NCBI GenBank assembly: GCA_963969395.1
Contig: OZ017805.1
Location: 6,758,001-6,822,000, forward strand
From: Pseudoscleropodium purum
Taxonomy: Eukaryota > Streptophyta > Bryopsida > Hypnales > Brachytheciaceae
Direction of reading: 5' to 3'
DNA: 64,000 nt
Shown here: positions 32,100-43,795 of the stretch, piece by piece
How the letters are laid out: every line of letters begins with the position of its first letter
How positions within the stretch are numbered: the stretch's first letter is position 1
Notes under the pieces: generated by a model
What the model was told of the DNA's origin: nothing
What the model saw: only the letters and a program-made list of their open reading frames with translations
Databases searched by the model: none
Program-made: the position numbers and the translations under genes

Positions 32100-34690
32100 A
32101 TTGCTATCAATTTCACTCAACTATTGTAATTTATGCATATTTGCATAAATATTCACTAAATGTTGCAAAACATTTGCAAAAAATAAATCTAGAGTTCCAA
32201 GTGCCAACTTGAGGATTCATAGTTGCTCCTCCAGAACATAAAGTGAAATGGTTGAAGTGGATGAACGCATCCGGTCCAACTATAGAAGCTTGGAGATTTC
32301 CACCACAACTTGTTAATGAGGACAAGTTGAACCTTTTCCTTGCAAAGGTGAGTTGGTATGTTGGGATAAGTTTTCTATATTGAAATTCCTTATTTTGATT
32401 TACACATACTACATTTTATTTGTAGATTTTCATGTATTACTTCCAACTATGTTTAATACACGTTTCTCCATGCAACTTGAGAAATTAGCTATTTCTATCT
32501 TTGATAATGTCTACAAGAATGACAGCATTCCAATCAATATGGATATTTCCACGGAGTCGTAAATATTGGTAGAGTATATTGAGGACTAGAGAATGAAGCT
32601 ATGGGACATGGCATACACTGGCATGTTCAAGGGTTTGGATTCATTCAAGAAATTTGATTCCTTTAAAGACTTCAGAGGAGCCAACCTTGCAATGCAAAGA
32701 TTGCTCTGCAAGTATTTCTATCATCTCTACAATGCATTTCCATTTGGTTTATGTGGGTTTTTTGAGCAAGATGAGGGGATATTACAGAAGCCTCTTGGTC
32801 CTGAGAGGGCTTCTTGTAGAGAACAACTCTTGCACCAGGGTCAAAAAAGTTTGATGCTTGATCATTTTAATGATTTTTTCATATGGATATGGGGTTCACA
32901 TTATTGAAAGACATAGGCAGGGATGCAAGCCCTCTTGGTACCAAGAGATTTATTTAGAGAGGACCCCTTTTGCACTAAGTCGATGGATTTATTGATTATA
33001 ATGTTGTTCGAAATTTTTTAGTAGGTCCATAGTGGCAACCTTCATAGTAGGGATCCTTATACATACGGTCTTTACTTTCTATTACTTTATTCTTTAACTG
33101 AGACTTATGTCTGTTGTGCTTGTTTGTTTCAAGATTTTCAAGTTTGAATTGTATGCGAAAGAAGGCTATACCAAAGACAGACTTACTACCATTCTTTACT
33201 ACGTGATTGGACAGATCGTCATCAGACTACATGTTTTCTACAACAAAGCTGTGTCTATGGACCACTCCCCACCTACGGGCATGCTTATAGAATATAGAAT
33301 GCAACTTTGGCACCACGCCACCCAAAAAAGAAGCCTTCTTCAAGAGACTAAAGGAAACTGTTGAAGTAGAGTCTGAGTTTGATGAATTTGTGGGACTCAA
33401 ATCCAAAGCGATTGTGAAAAGGAAGGCAAAAGACAAGAAAAAAGAGGAGAAGTGGGAGGAGGCGAAGAAGAAAATGAAAGATAACAAAAAGAAGCGCATA
33501 GCGGCTAAGGCGGAGAATGAAGAGGAGAAGGCCAAGAAGAGAAGAACTAAGCGGAAGGTTGAAACACTTGTACAAGAACCAACAACAAGCGTAGCAAATA
33601 TGAAGGATACATCTTCCACTTTTTCACTCACTTAGGAGGGACTTGTATATTGCATGACCTTGATAGCTGTAAATATTGACCTTGTATCGGATATTGACAA
33701 GTGAATCCTAAACTTGCCTTTAGGTAGTCTTTGCAACTACAAAAGGCACATCAAGACATTGACACCTTCTTGGCAATGATTAGTTTGCTCTAGTTTCTAA
33801 ATGGCTTTTAGTATGCAATATCTTATGTACATTTGTAGTCTTTTTTTGGCAATCCGTTATTTGAATTGTGCATATTATAAAGGATTTAGGTGGTTTGAGG
33901 AACTCCAAAGTCTCATATGAATTTTATATGTATTGAAATGGATGATCTTTGTAGCATTCAAGTAATAAGGATTGTTTTTTTGAAGGAAATAAGAGCACTT
34001 AAGATGCTATTGACTTGGTCATTGTGGATGTCCTTGAAGGGCTTCATGTGCCAACAATTTTTGTACCACCTGCACACCGATTCTAAAGTAGAATGAATAT
34101 GACAAAGAATGTCTTATTCCCATGTTTGACTTTGCTCAAGAGTACCTTCACGACAATGGTAGTTTGGTAGTGATATACCCTATTTTTTCTAAACAACATT
34201 GAAGCCAAATTTGCAAATGTTGACATATTGTGAGGTATACAAGTTTCATGTACTTAACACATACATTGGCAACAACCATCTTTGTCTGATGTCACCTTTA
34301 AACCTTGCGATGACAATAAGGACTTTTCTACCATTATGTATGATTTCTTTGAATTTGCATTCTCTGAGTATTGAATTCTAACAATTGATTTCTTGTAGAC
34401 AAAGCACTTCTCCATCCTTCTATTGGTAAAGAACTTGGGCCCAAAGACAAAAGATGATTTCCCCTTACCAAGCTATTCTTTCCTTTGATACAATTGGAGT
34501 CACCATAGGCAGTGATGACATCCTTCCCAACTACAACTTCAAGGAAGATGTCACCATGAATGGGATTGTTCCATGGCAAGACCCTTGCAAAAAGATCCAA
34601 CAATTCATGCAAATGTTACTAGAAGCAATGATAGTACCTAGTGACATTGTCATTGATTGCACGACATTCAAAAGTAATGTTGTGTGACAA
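32100..34690 (+). pseudogene. permuted DNA methyltransferase-like pseudogene
   Basis: Exon-like blocks lie at 32120-32350 (HKVKWLKWMNASGPTIEAW), 32480-32910, 33230-33635 (a lysine-rich stretch, KRKAKDKKKEEKWEEAKKK) and 34000-34690. The last block has, in order, IDLVIVDVLEG where amino-methyltransferases have a DPPYG motif, FAQEYLHDNGSLVVIYP, matching the strand and helix after it, and at the C-terminus LLEAMIVPSDIVIDCTTFKS, where the SAM-binding motif (VLDxFxGSG) is expected. Catalytic motif before SAM motif is the order of permuted (beta-class) N4-cytosine/N6-adenine methyltransferases. The motifs are degenerate and split between frames. The link between the upstream blocks and the methyltransferase part is inferred from strand and spacing. 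Confidence 0.42.
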
Positions 34691-35085
34691 GTTGATGCAT
34701 CATTTATCTGTTTTTGGGCTTTGAAGGGAATTTTGAACTTTTTGAAGATTAATCTCCAATTGAATACTACCTACATCATGTATAATGAGATAGCCATGAC
34801 ATCCCCTAAATAAAGATAATATTGAATAAAACATGTATATATATGAGAAGTTATTAATAGAAACACATTTTTACTAAGCTAGCAAACAAACTATGTTTAT
34901 TTTTACTTGGTTTGGGAAGTTATTTAGAGATTTCTTGGTGATTATAGAGGAATACTATGATTTTTCTTTTCAAAGTTTTGAATTGTGCATCAACAATGAC
35001 CATTTATATTTTTATTACGTATAAACATGATTGCATGGAAAGGTCTTCAATTCCAAATCTTAGCATGAACATTCGACATTTGGAG
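34691..35085. other. spacer between convergent pseudogenes
   Basis: AT-rich, with no coding signal. It lies between the plus-strand methyltransferase-like remnant and the 3' end of the minus-strand ParB-like copy. Confidence 0.45.
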
Positions 35086-35089
35086 AACT

Positions 35090-36144
35090 TTTGATGTCAT
35101 TCCTATTGGGTCTAGCAATATAGTGTACTACGTAATAATCCCAAACACGAAATCCACGTTCCACCCTTCATTTGTTCAAATGAGCCACTATTTCGAGAAA
35201 TCGCGAAGCATCCGTCAAGAGGATTGTTGGTGATTGAACCTCCACTACATTCCCAACATCATATTTGCAGTCTAGAGCATCAAAAAGTCTTTGAAGCCTT
35301 TGATCTTCAAGAAGCTTTGCTCAAGATCCATTCTTGTTCGCTTCAAACATATACCACAAGTTAATGTGTCTTTTTCCTTCTCCATGCCACACTACAACGT
35401 CAAGTTGAGCAAGAGTTTCGTTAATATTCTAGGAATGCTCATTCATGATTTGGGACAAATAATTTTGTTCAAAGCCTCATTTGATTGCCTCCATCATCTC
35501 CACTTGGGGTTTGGCATTAATAAAGAATTTCCATTAATCATGCACCACTTTTGGGCAATCAGCACGATCATGAGTCTTGGTGAAATTCCTCAATTGGCTA
35601 TCCAATTATTCCTTTCTTGCCTTAGTTGCCATGGCCTTGTCAACCCAAAGTTGTAATTTAGAGCAACTAATTTGTTTTTCCATTGCGAAATCCATCCAAT
35701 CAACTTCGGTATATGGAATGTAGTTGGGCTTTTGCTAGGAAGAAGACAACTAAGGTAATGGCATATGAGTTTGTTCTTCATAACCTAGATCAATCTTTCT
35801 CTACTTCCAACTTCTAATAGAGTCAACAAGAAAGGGCCAAAGCCTCATTTTTTGGACTTCGAATCCTTCACACAAATTTCCTTAATTATGACAAGACTTG
35901 CAAGATAGTTAATATCCTCCATGCAAAGTCCATGTAGAGTTTTTAGATCAAATAGCGTGAGGGGCTTCTAAGTTACTTTTGAAGGATCTACAAATGTTCT
36001 TCCATATCTAGGAAGCTTGAATTGTAAGTAGTCCACCTCAATTTGTATCTATCTCTTCATATCAGTATCATTCTCAAGAAATAAAAATGTAATTTTTGCA
36101 TCAAATTTGTCATTATCCTTCAGAGTCATAAAAATGGTTGACAT
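35090..36144 (-). pseudogene. ParB-like gene, copy 2 (exon 2 only)
   Basis: On the minus strand, ATG at 36144 opens MSTIFMTLKDN...FLENDTD, matching MSTIFVDRKGN...FIENDTD at the start of exon 2 of the 3.3-7.1 kb gene. The match continues through DLKTLHGLCMEDINYLASL against DLKPLYGLRLEDINYLADL, IPYTEVDWMDF against YPYTIDEFAAE, and SPTILLTDAS against SPIVLITDAQ. It is broken by many stops. Exon 1, with the ParB-like segment, is not found; it would lie upstream beyond the giant LTR inserted at 36675. The intron side carries a palindromic core at 43828. This is independent evidence that the exon-2 frame was once a selected protein. Confidence 0.65.
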
Positions 36145-36669
36145 TAATGGAAAGAACTTCTAGAATTTAAAAAAACCACATTCAATAAAAAACTTAAAAC
36201 AATGATTTGTAAAAGTGATTGGTTAAGAAAATAGTTGGTGATCTTAATTGGTGTTACAAGAGATGATTTTATCAAACACATTTGAAGGTAATTGAAATTG
36301 TCAGAGGAATCAACTTGAGGCTCTAGATCATGGCGACAAACCTAACATTCTTTCATTCTTTGACATATTTTCTGGTAATTTGAACATCCGAGAGGACCTT
36401 CTAGAAAACTCTAGCTACTCCTAAAAAACATGACATCTTATCCATCTAGTTTCACACAAGATGTATCATCAAATAAAATGGTACTTACAAAATAGGCTGA
36501 CTGTGGACTTCCTATGTCCCTCCATTTAATTCTAGTATTTAGAATGCTATGATTTAGATAAAACGTAGATTCCTAGCTACGGATCTCTAGTTGATAAAAG
36601 ATTATGCAAGGCATTACAACGACAATCAACTTGAGGACTCATTGGGCTAGAGACTTTCAAGTGAATATT
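36145..36669. other. probable intron or flank of ParB-like copy 2
   Basis: No coding region. The stretch ends at the target duplication GACGT (36670-36674) of giant LTR copy C. A segment at 36540-36600 (GCTATGATTTAGATA...) is partly repeated at 43940-43990 on the other side of the LTR. Confidence 0.45.
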
Positions 36670-36674
36670 GACGT

Positions 36675-38788
36675 TGTAGGAGCACGAAAACTCAAACTTG
36701 ATAGGATTAGTCTAGAATAGGGTTAGATAGATTTTGTAATTTTTTTATTTTATAGGTAACCCATAGGGTTTCCTGCTCCCTTAAGACTATTCTCAAAATA
36801 GTCAGTTTCCAGATTGCTAGAATTATTACTAGCATTATGGAACCAAATTCAAGACAGATCTAGAATCCGTAAAAGTTACGGATTTTGAGAACCTACATTC
36901 TAGGCTTTTGGTCTAAAGAACTAGGGTACCATTATGGGAATGGTCTACTGCCCGTTTTCCACCGGGAACTGTCGGTTGCGCAACAGGTACTTAAACCCAC
37001 AGCCACTTCACTTTTCTCCCTTTTTAATTGCTGAAACCTCGTGGACGTATAGTTGAGAGAAAGAGTGGTAAATTAGCAACTGTGATAAGGAGAGAACTGA
37101 AAAGTTAGTGATGTTTGCATCAGATCAAGTTGTTGTGTGTTGGTGATTTATGGCAAGAGTTGGCAATCCGCCTGCATGAAAGTCCATAGTGGGAGCTTGG
37201 ATGGTCTATTTAGTCATTCCTTCCGATTTGGCCCACTGAGTACAATTAAAAGAGGACCTCATGTGTATTGGGTGCGTCGGATTGTTAGATAGACTAGGGA
37301 GTATGAAGAACAAGGAGATGATCCAAGAACTCATTTACGGAGTTCTAAATCAGTGCGACTTGATAGTGAGGGGTCGACCCATAGCTTGAATAGAAGACAT
37401 CTGGGCGGGTGTATATTCATTCAAAAAGAACGAACTCGGATTAGCCGGAAGGTTAGACAAATACGTGACTAGAAAGTTCCAAAGTTAGGATTATGAGAAG
37501 GAAGGTTTTGCTGTAAGTGATTGCAAGAACGAGAGGCATAGATGGGTATTGGAATTCCTCATTCCGATCCTATATCCAGAAAAGCCTACTCGGGTTACGG
37601 TCACGGTAGCTAACACCATCTTTGGGGCCTTAAAGGATCGGATTGTGCATTGGAGGAGAGTGACTTGGGGCATAGTAGGCAAACTAGTTGATCACGTGGC
37701 TAGGGTGAAACACAGTCCTATCACCCTGGATTTATTTCACCTCTACCATCACATGGAGGTCTTGAGTGGTCAAGAAACGATTCAGTACAACATCAGAGTT
37801 GAGATCCTGAAGCATAGCTTGATGGATGAACTAGAAAAAGAAGAAAAGAAATCCAAAGAAAGAGAACAACCGGAAAAAGAAGAAGAAGCTATTGACCGAA
37901 AATGAAGGAAGTCCACGGATCCAGCTACATGAGAGAAGGCACCATCATCGGATAGAAGAGAGCTGGGTCCAAATTTGGATCAGCATAAAGACCTAGATTT
38001 CTTAGAAGTTGAACTTGAATGGATGCAGCAAACCGAACAAAAGTATGGTGACATGGAGGATCACCTACTCCTCATTTCAAGCAAACTCAAGGTAGGGCTG
38101 GACAAGATTTTGGACGAGATCCAAAACAGATGCATTTGGAAGAGTTCCATCAAAAGGAAGAGCAAATCCAGAAATTGGAAGAGGAAAGGGATAGCCTCAA
38201 ATCCCAATTAGAGTGGACGGGAGGTGAACTAAATGTGGCAAGACAAAAGGAGATGAATGCTCTTTGACGTATCCATGACTTCAAGGAACTAATAATGGTT
38301 CCAAAACATACAGTGATCAAAGGTGACCTCTACACCACCTAGTTGGAGAAGGAAGGTTATATGACTGGACCGAGGATGGTAAAGATCCTAGTTGATTTTG
38401 AAGCCCGGATGGGAGTTGTTTTAAAAGACATGTGTAAGTTATTGGGGTACCTAGATCCAGACAAGGCCATTGATTTAAGAAGGTTTCCAAAAATTCATGG
38501 TAATTGGTCCCTAGATACTCCAATTAGACAAACTCTGATCTAGTAGACTTCTAGTGTTTCAGTTTAGTCACAACTGGAAGGTTTGAAGGGTATTCTAACT
38601 CTAGCTATAGATCCTCTAATCAATCAAGTGCGGATTCTAGTAGAGCAAACAATACCAGTGCCGGAGAAGGAGCCAAGTGGACAAACCATTTCCGTAGAGC
38701 AAAAAACACCCATACCAATTCTTCTACCTTCTAGACAAGTTGTAGTCAAAAAGTTCAAGACACCTGGATTGAATGTTCGCGACAACCT
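36675..38788 (+). mobile_element. giant LTR copy C, left part
   Basis: The LTR starts TGTAGGAGCACG. It is interrupted by copy D at 38789 and resumes at 42351, ending at 43795 (TACGATA). Without the insert and its duplicated AACCT the length is 3559 bp. The flanking 5-bp repeats GACGT at 36670-36674 and 43796-43800 are identical, so this is a complete LTR-length insertion (a solo LTR if no internal region was ever between the ends). The TATA-like TACTTAAAC lies at 36988-36996, 313 bp from the 5' end, the same offset as in copy A. Confidence 0.9.
37150..38788 (+). pseudogene. LTR-encoded ORF, copy C (split by copy D)
   Basis: ATG at 37150 corresponds to the shared start of the LTR ORF. The frame at 37549-37905 is open for 118 codons (PEKPTRVTVTVANTIFGALK, then KHSPITLDLFHLYHHMEVL, then an E/K-rich linker). 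A coiled-coil-like piece follows (37975-38211), then MVKILVDFEARMGVVLKDM (38373-38430). The C-terminal part is at 42351-42680, ending in KKAR-RDR before a TAG. Stops and frameshifts are scattered. The order of parts equals that of copies A, D and E. Confidence 0.6.
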
Positions 38789-41700
38789 TGTCACATATGC
38801 AGTCTAGGCATAAATATCTTTACACACAAAAATGTGGTAAGATGACACGAATTATCGTCCTAGGGAATTCTAGATCTTCTTCCAAACTTCAGTATCCGGA
38901 TGGTCGTTTTCTCTTTTTTTGACTACTCTCTTCTACTCTTTTTCTGGAATCAAATATTATCCAGATTCTAATTTGGATCCAATATCACTTGGTTTCCGGT
39001 TACGTCTCTCAATACCCTAGTTTTCAATTCCTTTGTTTTATCATTAGAAGGTTCGCTTTTGATCTTTCGAGGGATAGGGACTTCACCACTCTAATCTATT
39101 TACTACATAGACAAAAACAAACAAATACACACCCACATACTCAAGGTATTATAGCACACAAGGTAGATTCGGATCTTCACAACATTCCGGATGACCAATC
39201 TAGAATGTTGGTCACTCAAAACTGCGTTCATTCTTCTTTACTACAACAACAAATCTCAAACACCCAGAACTGACAAAGGGGGTAATCTTTCTAGGTGTAA
39301 GATGGATCCCAAGGTTGGCAGACCTTTCGATGAGTGAAATTTTCCTTCTACAGTTGCTAATCTATGCATAGAATTGTTTCCAATTTCGAATCTGCACTCA
39401 CACCACTCTTCACTAAAAATCGGATTATCGTTCTGATAGTTCAAAGGCACCATGTGCAGCTCCTTCGTCACAAATCTAACATTGTTACAATAGTACTCCC
39501 TCAATCTGATCTTGTTATCCAAAATCCGGATTCCTCTTCACTTGTCCTTCTCACATCTCAACACTCCAAGCAACAAAACCAACACAATCCGAATATATGG
39601 TTGGAGCCAGAATGTTCACCAAGTGACTTAAATTAAAGAAGGGAATGAAATACAACAAATAATCGCTAAGATGGAATGAGAGGGCAACAAAATTGCCCGC
39701 CCTTAAAAACCAAAGCCAAAGTCAACGCCTAAAAAGCCAAAAAAGGCACCTTGGAAATTAGGACAACCAATTAGTAAACAACTCGGGATATCCAGAACGT
39801 TCACAACCCAACTGTCCCTATAAATCCGGAACTCCTAAAACAATCCCAAACCCGGACCCATACTTAGAAATCTCTTTCCGGAATGAAAATCCTACCAAAC
39901 TACCTACACTCTATCTACCCCTCCGTGCCTTCTTCAAGTTATTCTGGCTTTGATTGCCCGGAGTCTTCACCGAAGCCTTCATCGGTGTATTCTTTGCTGA
40001 TGACCGAGTTTGAGGATTGCATGAAACCTTTGGAGGTCAGTCTTTAGATTTCGTCTCTTTTTTGGATTCAGACATCAACACCTCCTCTTTTGACTCTTCA
40101 ATCTCCTGAATTTCCGGACCTCTAGCTTGCAGCAACTCACTTGGTTTAATCTCAGCACAATACCGCTTTGGTATTGACTACTACATATGGGAGAAATCTT
40201 TTAGATGAGAACGGGCCGGATTCATCATTACTCCAATTTGTGCATTGAGGTTGCCGCGACCAACCAACCCAGGTATCATGAACTTCCCGGTCATGACTTT
40301 CCCAAGTGGTGGGAGACTTAAGACGAAAACTCCTTGCTCTGTCCGAACGGAATTTTCACTTTCCCCTTTCTTCAGCTCAAGTATCGCTCATTCTAATGGA
40401 GTTTGTGCTTGACTGCATGATGGACCTGCAACTGGAGTGAGGATAGACTTGAGTCCCTCCGATTGTGGTTGAATTAGACCACTAGAAGCCTGCCAAATTG
40501 AAGTCTGTCAAACCGGAGTATCTCGGAATATCCTCTTAGGGACTTTCGGAAACCCTTCTGAGTTAATAGCCCATTTCAAATCGAGGTACCCCAACAACTT
40601 CCGCATGTCCTTCAAAATAATCCCTATCTGGGCTTCAAAGTCGACTAGCATCTTTACCATCCTAAATCCGATCATGTATCTTTCCTTCTCCAACCAAATG
40701 GCGTAGAGGTCAGCTCGGATCACCGTATGCTTCGGAACCATGACGAATTCTTTGAGGTTGTGGATGAGTCGAAGAGCCTCCGTCTCCTTCTGTCTCGCCG
40801 CATTCAGCTCCCCCTTCGTCCACTCAAATTGGGACTTAAGGCTATCATTTTCTTTCTCCAACTTCCAGATTTGTTCCTCTTTTTGTCGGAACTCTTCCGA
40901 ATTTGAACATTTTCGAATCTCCTCCAAAATTTGGTCCATCTCCACCTTGAGTTTGCTCACGATAAAGAACATATGATCCTCCAAGTCAACATACATCTAT
41001 CTAGCATGTTGCATCCACTGGATTCCAGCTCCAAAGAACTCCAGCTCTTGGAGATGTTCTAGATTTGGAATCGGTTCCTCTCGTTCCGGTGTTAGTGCCT
41101 TCCTTCGTGTTGCCGGATCTATGGACTTCCTTCATCTCTAGTCCATTGCTTCTTCTTTTTCATTCGGTTGCTTTTCTTCTTTGGATTCTTTCTCTTCTCC
41201 AATTCATTCGTGAGGCCGTACTTCGAGATCTTAATTCCAGTGTTGTACTGAATTGTCTCTTCTACACTCAAAACCTCCTTGCACTGATAGAAGTGGAATA
41301 GATACGGGGTGATAGGGCTGTGTTTCGCTTGGCCCACGTGCTCTACCAGTTTGCCTACTACTCCTTGAATCATTCTCCTCTAATGGATAATCCAGTCCTC
41401 GAAAGCCCCAAAAATGGTGTTAGCTACCATGACCATAACCCGAGTAGGCTTTTCCGGATACAAGATCAGAATCAAGAAGTCTAGTACTTGTCTATGCCTT
41501 TCGTTCTTATAGTCACTAATAGCAAAACCCTCCTTTGAGTGGACCTGACTTTGGAACTTTTTGGCTACAAACTTATCCACTCTTCCAACTAGTCCAAGTC
41601 CACTCTTTTTAAATGAACAAACATTTGCCCAAATGTCTTCCATCCAAGCTACGGGTTGACCTCTCACTATCAACTTGTAGTGGTTTGAAACTCCCTAAAT

Positions 41701-42345
41701 GAGTTCCTAAATCATCTCCTTATTCTTCATGCTCCACGACCTATCTAACAATCCAACACACTCAATACACATGAGGTCCTCTTCTAACTACGCTCAGTGA
41801 GCTAGATCTAAAGGGATAACTGGACAAACCATCTGAGCTACAACTCCAGACTTTTATGCAGCCAAATCAGCAGCTGCCACCATGAATCATTGACAACTGA
41901 TAACCTAATCTGGTACTAATCTTTTTGTCCTTTTCCTATCTCAGTCGCTAATTCACCATTCTTTTTCTCAGCTATACATTTACAAAATTCAACAAGTAGA
42001 AAGAGAGAGAAAGAGAAGTAGCGATGGATTTAAATACTCAGCCCGCGACCAACAGTTCTCGGTGGAGAACAGGTAAAAGACCATTCCCCTAACAATCTCC
42101 TAGTTTCCTAGATTAGAAGTCTAAAACGTAGATTTCAAGATTTCGGTACTTTCCTAGATTCCGGATTCGTATTGGATTTGTTTCCGTAGCATTACTAATG
42201 GTTTTAGCAATCCGAAAATTGACGATTTCTATCATAGTTTTAGCGTAGTGAAAATCTCTAGGAGTTACAAAAAAAATAAAATTTGAAAGCCTATCTAACC
42301 TTATTCTAGACTAATTTATCCAGTTTGAGTTTTCATGCTCCTACA
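38789..42345 (-). mobile_element. giant LTR copy D, nested in copy C (3557 bp)
   Basis: In minus orientation it runs TGTAGGAGCATGAAAACTC...GCATATGTGACA. The 5-bp duplication AACCT (38784-38788 and 42346-42350) is perfect. The host sequence on both sides is the ORF region of copy C, which continues without loss across the insertion. No gag or pol is present, so this is a solo-LTR structure. Confidence 0.92.
39911..41883 (-). pseudogene. LTR-encoded ORF, copy D (best preserved)
   Basis: The minus-strand ATG is at 41883-41881 and the terminal KKAR-RGR-stop at 39911. Long open pieces are 41673-41380 (GQPVAWMEDIWANV, PEKPTRVMVMVANTIFGAF), 41373-41119 (KHSPITPYLFHFYQCKEVL and a basic/acidic linker) and 40996-40508, 162 codons. 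The last holds a clear heptad-rich coiled coil (EEFRQKEEQIWKLEKENDSL), VPKHTVIRADLYAIWLEKE and MVKMLVDFEAQIGIILKDM. The role is unknown. The coiled coil and charged tails would suit a structural or nucleic-acid-packaging protein, but that is a guess. In-frame stops remain (for example near 41378). Confidence 0.65.
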
Positions 42346-42350
42346 AACCT

Positions 42351-43795
42351 CGACGTACATATTGAAGTGATGACAAATCTGGCCCGGTCTCATCTAAAAG
42401 ACTTTTCGCACATGCAACATCCGCCACCAAAGTGAAATCGTGCAATAATCGAATTGAGTGCTTTGCCACCAACCAAGGATCCAAAGATTGAAGAAATCGA
42501 GGAGTTAGAAGAAGAAGAGATGAGTCCGGATAGACATTGAAGAAGAAGACTCACCACTAGAAGTCTAATGCAAGCCTCAAACCTAGGCGACAATAAGAAA
42601 ACACTCCAGTGAAGGCTTTAGCAAAGACCCCAAGTAGCCAAAGTGAGAACAATATAAAGAAGGCACGTAGGGATAGATAGTTAGCAAGTTGCTTTTAGTT
42701 AGTTAGAATTTTTATTTTCAAATTCTGGAACAGGTTTTCGTTATGTAGGCTCGATTCCAGGTTTCACGAGACAATTGGTTGTGAACTTTCTGGATATCTT
42801 GGGGTATTCATTGAGTGGTTGCCCTAGTTTTTGGAGTGCCTTTTTGGCTTTGTGGATGTTGACTTTGGTTTTAAAGGGCGAGTAGGTTTGTTGCCCTCTC
42901 ATTCCATCCTAGAGCGTTTTCAATTGTATTTCATTCCTTTCTTTAATCTAAGCCACCAATTAGACATTCTGGCTCTAAAATCTTTATATCTAGAATGTAT
43001 TTGTTTGTTTGCTTGAGTATTGAAATGTGAGAAGGATGGATGAGGAGGAATCTGAATTTTTGGATAACTAGGTCAAATTGAGGAAATACTATTGTAATAG
43101 TGTTGGATTTATGACTAAAGAGTTGTGTATGGTACCTTTGAACTATTGGAATGGTAATCCGATTCAATTGAAGAGTAGTGTGAGTGTAGGTCCAGAATCT
43201 AACACAATTTAGTGCACAAATTAGCAACTGCCAAAGAAAACTCCCACTTACCAAAAGGTCTGCCAACCTTAGAATCCATCTAACATCTAGAAAAACTACC
43301 CCCTAGCTGGTTTTAGGTTGCCTATTATTTGTCGTTGTAGTAGAGGGAAGTGAGCATAATCCTAAGTGACCTACTTGTCAGATAGGCCATTCAAAAAGTT
43401 GTGAGGATCCAAATCTTCCTTTTTTGCTACAATACCTTGATTACTTGGGTGTTTTGTGTGTTTTAGATAATCTAATAAGTGTGAGAGACTAGAGTGATGA
43501 AGTCCCTACCCCTCGAAAGATCAACAACGAACCTTCTGATGGTAAAAACAGAGGAATTGAAAACTAATATATTGAGGAGTTGTCATCATAAATTTGGTGA
43601 TACCGGATCCGAATTGAAATCAAGATAGTAGTTGAATCCGAAAAAAAGAGGAAGAGAGTAGTTGGAAGAGGAGAAAGAGATCATCCTTATAGTGAAGTTG
43701 GGAAGAACATTTGGAATTATTTAGGACGATATGCCATGTCATCTTACCACAATTTTGTGTATAAAGATACTTACGTCTAGATTGCACGTACGATA
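42351..43795 (+). mobile_element. giant LTR copy C, right part
   Basis: This continues copy C after the nested copy D. It contains the C-terminal ORF part (to 42680), then a non-coding 3' region of about 1.1 kb. It ends ATTGCACGTACGATA at 43795, followed by the target duplication GACGT. Confidence 0.9.

Noticed and set aside
33227..33631. 134-codon minus frame rich in Phe, Leu and Ser
   Set aside because: Antisense of a lysine/glutamate-rich plus-strand coding stretch.
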